Part shown: piece by piece, positions 7,841-15,450 of the stretch
Layout of the letters: each line of letters opens with the position of its first letter
Position numbering within the stretch: position 1 is the first letter of the stretch
Position numbers and translations under genes: made by a program
Notes under the pieces: generated by a model
The model's database searches: none
Seen by the model: only the letters and a program-made list of their open reading frames with translations
Told to the model about the DNA's origin: nothing
DNA from: Acetothermia bacterium UBA7521
Lineage (GTDB): Bacteria; Bipolaricaulota; Bipolaricaulia; Bipolaricaulales; Bipolaricaulaceae
Reading direction: 5' to 3'
DNA length: 27,354 nt
NCBI GenBank assembly: GCA_002479455.1
Contig: DLNB01000012.1
Location: 1 to 27,354, forward strand

Positions 7841-7940
7841 GGAGGACCTAAGAACGCATCGCACACCCCAATCGCGGGGTGCCGACAACGACGATGAGCT
7901 GAGAGTGCGACTTGGCTCACAAAGGCCAAGGAGGCTTTCA
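7841..7940 (+). promoter_or_regulatory. Long 5' leader of the DEAD-box helicase gene
   Basis: The leader of about 100 nt contains a hairpin with ACCCC (7865-7869) pairing to GGGGT (7876-7880), with further GC pairs outside it, and ends with AAGGAGG (7928-7934) 6 nt before the GTG. Long structured leaders on DEAD-box helicase genes often mediate cold or autoregulatory control. No known riboswitch class is recognised, so regulation is inference. Confidence 0.4.
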
Positions 7941-9152
7941 GTGGATTTCAGCAGCTTCGCGTTTCACCCCCGGATTGCATCCGGGATTCAGGCCGCTGGT
8001 TACACTCAACCCACCCCGATCCAAGAACAGGCCATTCCGGTCGTGCTGGATAAGCGCGACATGATCGGGGTCGCCCAGACGGGCACCGGGAAGACCGCGG
8101 CGTTCATGCTCCCCATCCTCCAGCGTCTAGCGGAACGGAAGGGGAATCACGTGCGCGTGCTCGTGCTCGCCCCGACGCGGGAGCTCGCCGAGCAGACCCA
8201 CCAAGCAACCCAGTTGCTTGGGAAGGACATCGGCGTCCGCAGCGTCGCCGTGTACGGCGGCGTCAAGAAAAGGCCCCAGGCCTCTGCGCTGCGCCGTGGC
8301 GCGGATGTGGTGATCGCTTGTCCGGGCCGGCTTCTCGACCTCTACGGAGACCGAGCGATCGACCTCTCTCACGTAGAAGTCCTCGTCCTCGACGAGGCGG
8401 ATCGGATGTGCGACATGGGGTTCCTCCCCGACATCCGGCGCATCCTCGCGCTCCTGCCCAAGGGTCGGCAGACCCTGTTTTTCTCGGCAACGATGCCCCC
8501 GGAGATCCGCCGGCTGGCGGAGAGCATCCTCCGCGATCCGGTCACGGTGCAGGTCGATGCGATCGCACCCGCGAAGACGGTGTCCCACGCGTTCTACCCG
8601 ACCACCGAGGGCCGGAAGCGGGATCTGCTTCTTGCCCTTCTCCGGGGCCCGGCGACGGGGCGGGTGCTCGTGTTCACGCGCACCAAGCATCGTGCGCAGA
8701 ACCTGGCCTCGTTCCTCGGCAAGGCCGGCTTCAACGTGGCAGCGATCGAGGGGAACATGACGCAGCGCGAGCGCCAGGGAGCGCTCGACGGGTTCCGCTC
8801 CGGGCGGTACGCCATCCTTGTCGCTACCGATGTGGCGGCGCGGGGGATCGACGTGGACGACATCACCCACGTCATCAACTTCGACATGCCCGACAGCGTG
8901 GACTCGTACACCCACCGCGTGGGCCGCACGGGTCGGATCTCCAAGACCGGCCACGCGTTCAGTCTCTCTGCGCCCGCTGATCGCCTCCTGCGCAGCTGGG
9001 TGGAGAAGGCGGTGGGCAAGCCGATCGAGTCGCGGCGGCTTCCCGGGTTCGACTACGGCGGGGCGGTGACGGTCTCCACAGGTGCGGCTTCGCGCCCATC
9101 AGCAGGGGGACCGTCCCGGCGGTACGGGCGCCGGGCGTACCTGCGGAGATAG
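7941..9152 (+). CDS. DEAD-box ATP-dependent RNA helicase, RhlE-like (403 aa)
   Basis: The enzyme unwinds short RNA duplexes using ATP, in ribosome assembly or mRNA turnover. Motifs in order are: Phe6 and Q-motif PTPIQ at 24-28, motif I AQTGTGKT at 45-52, Ia PTREL at 78-82, DEAD at 151-154, SAT at 182-184, VFTRTK at 244-249, TDVAARGID at 296-304, and HRVGRTGR at 325-332. A short basic C-terminal tail (about 385-403) is typical of RhlE-type proteins. The start is GTG at 7941-7943 because AAGGAGG lies 6 nt upstream and homology begins just after; a longer frame from 7776 lacks support and would overlap the leader. Confidence 0.94.
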   Translation: MDFSSFAFHPRIASGIQAAGYTQPTPIQEQAIPVVLDKRDMIGVAQTGTGKTAAFMLPILQRLAERKGNHVRVLVLAPTRELAEQTHQATQLLGKDIGVRSVAVYGGVKKRPQASALRRGADVVIACPGRLLDLYGDRAIDLSHVEVLVLDEADRMCDMGFLPDIRRILALLPKGRQTLFFSATMPPEIRRLAESILRDPVTVQVDAIAPAKTVSHAFYPTTEGRKRDLLLALLRGPATGRVLVFTRTKHRAQNLASFLGKAGFNVAAIEGNMTQRERQGALDGFRSGRYAILVATDVAARGIDVDDITHVINFDMPDSVDSYTHRVGRTGRISKTGHAFSLSAPADRLLRSWVEKAVGKPIESRRLPGFDYGGAVTVSTGAASRPSAGGPSRRYGRRAYLRR

Positions 9153-9202
9153 ACACCCCCCTTTCCTCCGATCCTCTTCCACTCAGGGGAGAAGGAGTGA
9201 AC

Positions 9203-9904
9203 TCAGAACCGACCGATGACAGTGATCCGCAGGCTGATGATGGGGAGAGGGGTATCCACCTGAAGCCGCACGAAACCGAACGCCCAGATAAGGATTCCCA
9301 CATGCACGTAGGGCTCCTCTCCATCGAGTTCGGCGACCAGCTTCAGGTTCCGCCAAGCATCGAGGTCCACGCCGAGGTAGGGATGGACGCCCATCGCTGG
9401 GGTGAACGAGAGGTCGAGGCCGGGATGGAGGGCGAGATAGGAGAGAACTCGCCAACTCAGCACCCATCCGCCGCGTAGAGCCCAGGACGGCACGGGGATG
9501 AGGACATCAACGCCAAACGGGATGGCGAGTGAGATCGGACCAGTGGTTCCCACGTGATACTTGCCCCATACCCGTACATGGCCGAACAGCGCCGAGACGG
9601 GGCGCATCCCGAGCTGGAATGCGTCGGTTAGACCGTACTCGAACTCGAAGAACTCCAACGGGTTCGTGGGTGAGGTGAACGCGAAAAACTGAATCTGGGT
9701 CTCTCCCCGGGCGAGGGTGTAGGCGGTGGGCTTGTACAGACCCTGTGTGGGCGGCGCCTCGAGGAACGTTCGGCCGAATACGGGGTCGAGGATGCCCACA
9801 GAGATCAAGACAAGCGTCCCCCACACGAGCAGCCGTGTCGGGCGTCGGGCGAAGTTTGAACGCCTCTTCAGGCCTGATCCTCTCGTCTTCTCTTCTGTGC
9901 TCAA
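9203..9904 (-). CDS. Predicted outer-membrane beta-barrel protein (233 aa)
   Basis: The family is not recognised. A basic N-terminus and a hydrophobic segment (RRPTRLLVWGTLVLISVG) look like a signal peptide. The rest alternates hydrophobic and polar residues in strands rich in Gly and aromatics and ends ITVIGRF, with the terminal Phe typical of BAM-assembled outer-membrane proteins. The start is uncertain: TTG at 9902-9904, just 11 bp past the molybdenum hydroxylase stop, is my choice, but an internal GTG is possible. Being the last gene of that strand it may be cotranscribed with the hydroxylase, perhaps as a purine porin; that link is speculation. Confidence 0.6.
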   Translation of the reverse strand: MSTEEKTRGSGLKRRSNFARRPTRLLVWGTLVLISVGILDPVFGRTFLEAPPTQGLYKPTAYTLARGETQIQFFAFTSPTNPLEFFEFEYGLTDAFQLGMRPVSALFGHVRVWGKYHVGTTGPISLAIPFGVDVLIPVPSWALRGGWVLSWRVLSYLALHPGLDLSFTPAMGVHPYLGVDLDAWRNLKLVAELDGEEPYVHVGILIWAFGFVRLQVDTPLPIISLRITVIGRF

Positions 9905-9915
9905 GGCCAGGTTCT

Positions 9916-12237
9916 CTAGGCGGTTGCCCCCAGGACAAACCGCACCCGCTCCGGCGTGAACGGGGCGCGGATCATGCGTACGCCCACCGCGTCGTAGATC
10001 GCGTTGGAGATCGCGGGAAGCGGGCCGTTGATCCCGATTTCCGAGATGGACTTCGCTCCCCACGGCCCGGTCGGTTCCTCACTCGGGACGAGGATCGCCT
10101 TGATCCCTGGAACGTCGAGAGAAGACGGGATCTTGTAGTCGAAGAACCCCGCGTTCACGCAGCGCCCGCTCTTGGAGAAGAGCATTTCCTCGCACAGGGC
10201 GTGGCCGATCCCCTGGAGGATCGCCCCTTCGAGCTGGCCCTCCGCCGCCTTGGGGTGGATGGCGACCCCGCAGTCCGCGGCGACCACGAACCGCTCTACC
10301 CGCACCACGCCCGTCTCGCGGTCCACGGCGACTTCACAGAAGAACGCCGCGAACGGCGGCGGTGACTCCGGGCACAGGAACGACGCTGTGGCGGCGATCT
10401 GCCTCTGGTCGACCACATAGATCGCCCGGTGTCCAATCTCGCTCAGGGTAAGGCGCTTCCCTGTCTTCCGGCTCTGCACCGCGCCGTCGGTGAGCTCTAG
10501 CACCTCGGTCCTCTCGCCCACGGCCGCGGCTGCCACGTCGAGGATCTGCTGCCGTACGTCCTGCGCTGCCCGGAGGACGGCGTTTCCCGACACGTAGGTC
10601 GTGCTTGAGGCGTAGGCGCCGGTGTCGAACGGGGTGAAGTCCGTGTCTGAGGAGTAGACGAGGACCCGGTCCACGGGAACGCCAAGCTCCGCGGCGGCGA
10701 TCTGGGCGAGAATCGTGTCCGAACCCGTCCCGAGGTCGGTCGCCCCGACGAGAAGGCGGAAGCTCCCGTCGTCCTGCATGACGAGGGTCGCCGCGGCCAT
10801 GTCCACGCCCGTGATCCCCGATCCCTGCATCGCACACGCCATCCCCAGCCCGTGGACCCACGGTCCGTCCTCGCAGCGTCGGCCTCGGTTCTCCTTCCAC
10901 CCGATGCGCTCGGCGCCGATCCGCAAACAGTCGGCGAGTGCGCAGGAGCGGATGATCTGCGCTGTTCCCTCGCGGCCCTCGCCGATCTTTTCGAAGATGG
11001 GCGACGTCTCCCCGACCCGGATGTGGTTCCGCCGTCGCAGTTCGATCGGGTCCATTCCCAGGTTCTCGGCGAGGGCGTCCATTGCCACTTCGAGGGCAAA
11101 GTAGCCCTGCGTCGCCCCGTACCCGCGGTAGGCCCCGGCCACGGGAAGGTTCGTGTACACCGCCTTCCCGTGGAACCGGAGGTGGCGCGCCTTGTTGTAG
11201 AGGGGGAGGGTTTTCGATCCGACGTTGGACAGCACGGTCAGGGCATGGGCCCCGTAGGCGCCGGTGTTGGAGAGAACCTCCATGTCCAGAGCTTGAAGGA
11301 CTCCGTCCTTGCCGGCTCCCAGTCGTACGGTTACCCGCATCGGGTGCCGGGTCCGGCTCGCCACGAACACCTCCTGCCGCGTGCAGGCCATCCGCACGGA
11401 ACGGCCCGTCCTCAGGGCGAGCAGCGCCGCCACCGGTTCCAAGAGGACCTCTTGCTTGGAGCCGAAGCCCCCGCCGATGCGCGGCTTGACGACGCGGATC
11501 CGGGCCGGGTCGAGCCCGACGACGCGGGCCACGATCCGCCGCACGTGGAACGGCACCTGGGTCGAAGTGCGCAGCACAAGCCGCCCTCCCTCGTCGAAGT
11601 AGGCGATCACGCAGTGGGGTTCGAGCGCTGCGTGCTGGGAGTACGGGATCTCGCACGTCGCACCGGCGACGATGGGCGCTTCCGCAAGCCCCTTGGCGAT
11701 GTCCCCAACCGGGATATCCACCGCGGCGGCGATGTTCCTTTTCGCGTCGTAGATGCCCTCCGCATCCGGCTCGTTGTGGAGGGGCGGAGCGTCGGAGGCG
11801 AGGGCCTCCTCGGGCGAGAAGACCGTCGGCAGAACCCTGTACTCGACGTGGATCTTCGCCAGTGCCTCGTCTGCTGCCTCTTCCGTCTCCGCCGCTACCG
11901 CTGCCACCCGGTCCCCGACGAACCGCACCTTGCGATCGAAGAGGACGGTGTCGTAGGGCGAGGGCTCCGGCCAGCCCTGGCCGGCGGTGGTGTACGGGAT
12001 GCGGGGAACGTTCCCGTGGTGGAGGATCGCCCGCACCCCGGGCACGGCCTCGGCCTCGGAGGTGTCGATAGCGACGATCTCGGCGTGGGGGTGGGGCGAG
12101 GGGAGGATCTTTCCGACCAAGGTTCCGGGGACGTCGAGGTCGAGGGTGAACACGGGCTTTCCCGTCACCAGGGCCGGACCGTCGACCTTGGTCACGCTCT
12201 GGCCGACAGCACCCCGTTGGCGCGTCTCTACCGCCAT
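9916..12237 (-). CDS. Xanthine dehydrogenase-family molybdenum-binding subunit (773 aa)
   Basis: This is the catalytic subunit of a molybdenum hydroxylase, which binds the molybdopterin cofactor and hydroxylates a purine-like heterocycle. It has domain a/b to about 130 and the Mo-binding regions after it: ALEPH at 204-208, GGGFGSKQ at 255-262, AYRGYGATQ at 369-377, DLGTGSD at 501-507, STTYVSGNA at 545-553, and GAKSISEIG at 727-735, where Glu733 is the likely catalytic glutamate. The ATG at 12235-12237 follows GGGAGGGG and overlaps the 2Fe-2S gene by 10 bp. No internal TGA is present; in selenium-dependent relatives the Se is a labile cofactor, not selenocysteine. The substrate could be xanthine/hypoxanthine or another purine. 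Confidence 0.93.
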   Translation of the reverse strand: MAVETRQRGAVGQSVTKVDGPALVTGKPVFTLDLDVPGTLVGKILPSPHPHAEIVAIDTSEAEAVPGVRAILHHGNVPRIPYTTAGQGWPEPSPYDTVLFDRKVRFVGDRVAAVAAETEEAADEALAKIHVEYRVLPTVFSPEEALASDAPPLHNEPDAEGIYDAKRNIAAAVDIPVGDIAKGLAEAPIVAGATCEIPYSQHAALEPHCVIAYFDEGGRLVLRTSTQVPFHVRRIVARVVGLDPARIRVVKPRIGGGFGSKQEVLLEPVAALLALRTGRSVRMACTRQEVFVASRTRHPMRVTVRLGAGKDGVLQALDMEVLSNTGAYGAHALTVLSNVGSKTLPLYNKARHLRFHGKAVYTNLPVAGAYRGYGATQGYFALEVAMDALAENLGMDPIELRRRNHIRVGETSPIFEKIGEGREGTAQIIRSCALADCLRIGAERIGWKENRGRRCEDGPWVHGLGMACAMQGSGITGVDMAAATLVMQDDGSFRLLVGATDLGTGSDTILAQIAAAELGVPVDRVLVYSSDTDFTPFDTGAYASSTTYVSGNAVLRAAQDVRQQILDVAAAAVGERTEVLELTDGAVQSRKTGKRLTLSEIGHRAIYVVDQRQIAATASFLCPESPPPFAAFFCEVAVDRETGVVRVERFVVAADCGVAIHPKAAEGQLEGAILQGIGHALCEEMLFSKSGRCVNAGFFDYKIPSSLDVPGIKAILVPSEEPTGPWGAKSISEIGINGPLPAISNAIYDAVGVRMIRAPFTPERVRFVLGATA

Positions 12238-12701
12238 CGCCCCTCCCGCTTCCACTGGGCGGCCAATAGAACCGCGTCCACGATCTTCACGTACCCGGTG
12301 CACCGGCAAAGGTTACCCGAGATCGCCTCCGCGACCTCGTCCCGCGTCGGGTTGTCGTTGCCCAGGAGGAGCTCGTAGGCCACGAGGACCATCCCTGGCG
12401 TGCAGAACCCGCACTGCACGGCCCCGCTGTCGAGGAACGCTTTCTGCAGAGGGTGCGGGTCATCCACCGTGCCCAACCCCTCGAGGGTGAGGACCTTCTT
12501 GCCCTGGATCTGGGGAGCGAGCATGAGACACGACCGCACGGCGCGGCCATCCACGAGCACGGTGCACGCCCCGCAGTCGCCGGTAGCACACCCCTCCTTG
12601 ACCGACTTCATCCCCAGCTGCCGGAGGAGCCAAAGAAGCGGTTCTCCTGGTTCCACGTCGAGGTACTGCGGGCCCCCGTTGAGGTTGAAGGTGACCTTCA
12701 T
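12228..12701 (-). CDS. Molybdenum hydroxylase 2Fe-2S subunit (157 aa)
   Basis: This is the small electron-transfer subunit of the xanthine dehydrogenase family. The plant-type ferredoxin cluster ligands are in KEGCATGDCGACTVLVDG followed by SCL; the C-terminal helical domain holds the second cluster in CGFCTPGM and GNLCRCTGY. It passes electrons from the Mo centre to the FAD subunit. The ATG at 12699-12701 overlaps the FAD-subunit stop (ATGA). The length is typical. A second paralogous gene lies at 21260-21721. Confidence 0.95.
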   Translation of the reverse strand: MKVTFNLNGGPQYLDVEPGEPLLWLLRQLGMKSVKEGCATGDCGACTVLVDGRAVRSCLMLAPQIQGKKVLTLEGLGTVDDPHPLQKAFLDSGAVQCGFCTPGMVLVAYELLLGNDNPTRDEVAEAISGNLCRCTGYVKIVDAVLLAAQWKREGRWR

Positions 12702-13555
12702 CGTCCCGCCTTTTCGGCTGCTCGGATCAGTGCTCGTCGGACCAGGACCCCGGCTGTGTGGCGCCGCCACACGGCCCCGGCCCGCCGGTCGTCACCGACT
12801 TCAACCTGACCCTGTACGAGGTCCTGGATCTCGCCCCACAACGATTCCCTCGGTTTCTGCCCGACGAGCGCCTGCTCGGCCCACGGGAGCCGCTCTCCCC
12901 GATCCGGCCGCGCGCCCACTGCCACCCGGGCCCATGCGACCACGCCATCCCTGATACCGACCCCGCAGCAGGAGTTGAGGAGGGCGATGTCGTACCGGGC
13001 GCGGCCGATCTTCTCGTAGGCGAATGCTCCGTTCCACGGTGGGAAGAGGATCTCCGTTGCCACGGCGCTCCGAAACAGCCCCCGGAACTCGCCCCGGTAC
13101 AGCTCTTCCGCGGGTGCTTTCCCCTCCCTTTCGCCTCGCCAGCGAACCTCGGCTCCCAGAGCGACGAGGGAGGTCGGGATGTCCCCCCACGGGTGGGCGG
13201 AGACAAGCGCTCCCCCGAGGGTGGCCATGTTCCGCAGCGGTGGGACCGCCACCTGCCGGAGCACCTCGCATAGGATCCCGCCCACGTACGCGCTCGCCGC
13301 CGGGTTCTTCAGAATCTCGGTCAGCGTGGTTGTGGCCCCCACGGCGAGCCCGCCTCGGGCCTCGCCAACCTGGGATAGGCCGATCCCCGTGATGTCGATC
13401 ATGCCTTCGACCTGGCCTGGAGGGCCACGGAGGAGGTCCACGCCGCCGGCGAGGAGAGCCCCTCCGCCGCCGTAGGCAGAGAGCAGCGACAACGCTTCTT
13501 CCACGTCCCGGGCCAGGTGAAACCGGCGGATTCCTGTGCGGTGCATCCCGTTCAC
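12698..13555 (-). CDS. Molybdenum hydroxylase FAD-binding subunit (285 aa)
   Basis: This is the FAD subunit (CoxM/XdhB type) that hands electrons to NAD+ or another acceptor. The FAD-binding loops are LLAGGVDLLRG near 34-44 and ATLGGALVSAHPWGD near 110-125; the second is less canonical than the usual GGNLanASPagD, so FAD binding may differ. The CO dehydrogenase flavoprotein C-terminal domain follows from about 175. The start is GTG at 13553-13555, with ATG at 13546 as the alternative. The GTG lies 7 nt after a TATACT box and lacks a Shine-Dalgarno sequence, which suggests a leaderless transcript. It is the first gene of the FAD-FeS-Mo operon and is divergent from ade. Confidence 0.9.
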   Translation of the reverse strand: MNGMHRTGIRRFHLARDVEEALSLLSAYGGGGALLAGGVDLLRGPPGQVEGMIDITGIGLSQVGEARGGLAVGATTTLTEILKNPAASAYVGGILCEVLRQVAVPPLRNMATLGGALVSAHPWGDIPTSLVALGAEVRWRGEREGKAPAEELYRGEFRGLFRSAVATEILFPPWNGAFAYEKIGRARYDIALLNSCCGVGIRDGVVAWARVAVGARPDRGERLPWAEQALVGQKPRESLWGEIQDLVQGQVEVGDDRRAGAVWRRHTAGVLVRRALIRAAEKAGR

Positions 13556-13562
13556 CGCCGGC

Positions 13563-13592
13563 AGTATAGCGAGGTCGCAGCCTGTCAGGCAA
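13563..13592 (-). promoter_or_regulatory. Candidate promoter of the xdh operon, leaderless arrangement
   Basis: On the minus strand TTGCCT (13592 to 13587) is followed by an 18-bp spacer and TATACT (13568 to 13563). Seven bases separate the -10 box from the GTG start codon. It sits back to back with the ade promoter. Confidence 0.5.
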
Positions 13593-13598
13593 CTTGAC
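13584..13598. promoter_or_regulatory. Candidate operator GTCA-N7-TGAC between divergent operons
   Basis: GTCA and TGAC form a small inverted repeat overlapping both predicted -35 boxes in the 73-bp gap between the xdh and ade operons. A regulator here would control both directions. The match is short and could be chance; no regulator gene lies beside it. Confidence 0.25.
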
Positions 13599-13623
13599 CA
13601 TCAGCGTGGAGGAGGCGTATTCT
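13594..13623 (+). promoter_or_regulatory. Candidate promoter of ade, leaderless arrangement
   Basis: TTGACC (13594-13599), an 18-bp spacer and TATTCT (13618-13623) are followed by 5 nt and the ATG at 13629. A GGAGGAGG run inside the spacer lies 13 nt or more from the ATG, too far for a normal Shine-Dalgarno role. Confidence 0.5.
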
Positions 13624-13628
13624 GCACC

Positions 13629-15416
13629 ATGCACACGGACGTACGGTCCCTCCACCGGACGACGGAACTCGTAGCTGTCGTCCGGGGCGATCGGCCCGCC
13701 GACCTCGTGATCCGGAACGGCCGGTGGGTCAACGTGTGCTCGGGAGAGATCCTTTCGGGAACCGACATCGCTGCCCTCGGGGAGCGGATCGCCTACTGCG
13801 GCCCCGACGCGAACCCGCTGATCGGTCCGCACACCCGGGTGATTGAGGCCGAGGACCGGTACCTCGTCCCGGGTCTCCTCGACGCTCACGTGCACATCGA
13901 GAGCGCGATGGTCACCCCGACCGAGTTCGCGCGCGCGGTGCTCCCGCGGGGGACGACGGCCGTGTTCGCCGACCCGCACGAGATTGCGAACGTCCTCGGC
14001 CTGCGCGGGGCGAAGCTGTTCATGGAGGAAGCGCGCCGGCTCCCGCTCAAGGTCTACCTCCAGGTCCCGTCGTGCGTGCCCGCGGTGCAGGGCCTGGACA
14101 CCCCGGGGGCGGAGATCGGCCCGGACGAGGTGGAGGAAGCCCTGTTCTGGCCCGGAGTGGTTGGACTGGGGGAGGTGATGGACTACCCCGGCGTGATCGC
14201 CGGCGCGGAGGGGGTGCACGCGAAGATCGCCGCCGCCCTCCGCGCTGGGAAGACGGTGGGCGGCCACTACGCGTCTCCGGACCTCGGACGCCCGTTCCAC
14301 GCTTACGCGGCGAGCGGGCCCGCCGATTGCCACGAGGGAACACGGGCCGAGGACGCGATCGCCCGGGTGCGGCAGGGGATGCGGGCCATTCTCCGCCAGG
14401 GTTCGGCGTGGCGCGACCTCACGGAAGGCCTTCGGGCAATCACCGACCACGGGCTCGACCCGCGGCACGTCCTCCTCTCCACCGACGACCGCCATGCCGA
14501 GACCCTCCTGCGGGAGGGGCACATGGACGACGTGGTCCGCACCGCGATCGCAGCGGGGGTCTCCCCGATGACGGCGATCCAGATGGCGACCCTGAACACG
14601 GCGGAGCACTTCGGCGTGGACCGGGATGTGGGGACGATCGCTCCAGGCCGGATCGCCGACGTTCTCATCGTGTCCGACTTGGCGGAGTTCGTCGTGGACG
14701 TGGTTGTGGCCTCGGGAACGGTGGTCGCCGCGGGAGGCGTCCTCCAAGGGGAGTTCCCCGTGTTCCGCTACCCCGACTGGACGTGGGGAACGGTGCGCCT
14801 CGGCCGACCGCTGCGACCGGACGACCTCGCTCTGGAGGCGCCGGCAGACGAGGGCGAGGTGGAGGTGCGGGCGATCGAACTCGTGGAGCGCCAGGCCCCG
14901 ACGCGCGAGGCGCGGGTTCGTCTCCCCGTCCGCGCGGGGAGGATCGAGCTCGTCCCTGGGGTGGCAGCGGTGGCCGTGGTCGAGCGCCACCGCGCCAGTG
15001 GCCGGATCGGGAAAGGAGTTCTCATCGGCCTGGGGCTTGAACCGGGGTGCGCCGTGGCGAGCACGGTCGCCCACGACGCTCACCACCTCCTTCTCGTGGG
15101 GACGGACCCCGCGGCGATGGCCCGGGCGGGGAACCACGTGGCCGAGGCCGGGGGCGGGATCGCCGTCGTCCAAGGGGAGGAGGTCCGGGCGTCTCTGCCC
15201 CTCCCGATCGCGGGGATCCTCTCCGATTGTGGGGTGGAAGAGGTGGCGGCAGGTCTCGCCGAGATCCACGCCGCACTCCGGGCGTGCGGAGTGCGCCTCG
15301 CCGACGCCCTGATGACGCTATCGTTGCTGGCCCTGCCCGTGATCCCCGCGTTGCGGGTGACAGACAAGGGCCTGGTGGACGTGGAGCGGGGAGCGATCGT
15401 CTCCCCTTTTGTGTAG
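13629..15416 (+). CDS. ade: Adenine deaminase (595 aa)
   Basis: The enzyme converts adenine to hypoxanthine and ammonia in purine salvage and degradation. It is an amidohydrolase of the Ade family: HVHIES supplies His87, His89 and Glu91, DPHE supplies His117, and further likely ligands are Glu182 (GLGEVMDYPG), His213 (GGHYASP), His235-Glu236 and Asp286 (STDDRH). The family's C-terminal domain follows from about 400. The length fits (about 570-600 aa). The start is ATG at 13629. It heads the plus-strand purine operon, divergent from the molybdenum hydroxylase genes, so it probably feeds hypoxanthine to that enzyme and to the phosphoribosyltransferase encoded at 23385. Confidence 0.95.
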   Translation: MHTDVRSLHRTTELVAVVRGDRPADLVIRNGRWVNVCSGEILSGTDIAALGERIAYCGPDANPLIGPHTRVIEAEDRYLVPGLLDAHVHIESAMVTPTEFARAVLPRGTTAVFADPHEIANVLGLRGAKLFMEEARRLPLKVYLQVPSCVPAVQGLDTPGAEIGPDEVEEALFWPGVVGLGEVMDYPGVIAGAEGVHAKIAAALRAGKTVGGHYASPDLGRPFHAYAASGPADCHEGTRAEDAIARVRQGMRAILRQGSAWRDLTEGLRAITDHGLDPRHVLLSTDDRHAETLLREGHMDDVVRTAIAAGVSPMTAIQMATLNTAEHFGVDRDVGTIAPGRIADVLIVSDLAEFVVDVVVASGTVVAAGGVLQGEFPVFRYPDWTWGTVRLGRPLRPDDLALEAPADEGEVEVRAIELVERQAPTREARVRLPVRAGRIELVPGVAAVAVVERHRASGRIGKGVLIGLGLEPGCAVASTVAHDAHHLLLVGTDPAAMARAGNHVAEAGGGIAVVQGEEVRASLPLPIAGILSDCGVEEVAAGLAEIHAALRACGVRLADALMTLSLLALPVIPALRVTDKGLVDVERGAIVSPFV

Positions 15417-15417
15417 C

Positions 15418-15444
15418 TTGACGATCGTCAGAGGGGGGTAGACT
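15418..15444 (+). promoter_or_regulatory. Weak internal promoter candidate before ssnA
   Basis: TTGACG (15418-15423) and TAGACT (15439-15444) are 15 bp apart, short of optimal. The ATG follows after 6 nt, the same spacing as at ade and rnhA. It may supplement readthrough from ade. Confidence 0.3.
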
Positions 15445-15450
15445 CAGGTC

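Noticed and set aside
7776..7940. Upstream start for the DEAD-box helicase
   Set aside because: The extension has no helicase homology, while AAGGAGG precedes the GTG at 7941 by 6 nt.
9916..12237. Possible selenocysteine enzyme because of the SDMH context
   Set aside because: The Mo subunit frame has no internal TGA, and selenium in this family is a labile cofactor, so selenocysteine is neither seen nor needed.
10852..12378. 508-codon plus-strand frame opposite the Mo subunit gene
   Set aside because: The minus-strand product has all Mo-hydroxylase motifs; the plus-strand frame has none and is a GC-bias artefact.
12801..15269. Very long open frame (822 codons) on the minus strand opposite ade
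   Set aside because: It runs antisense through ade and the FAD gene, has the His/Arg/Pro-rich composition of GC-rich shadow frames and no recognisable domain.
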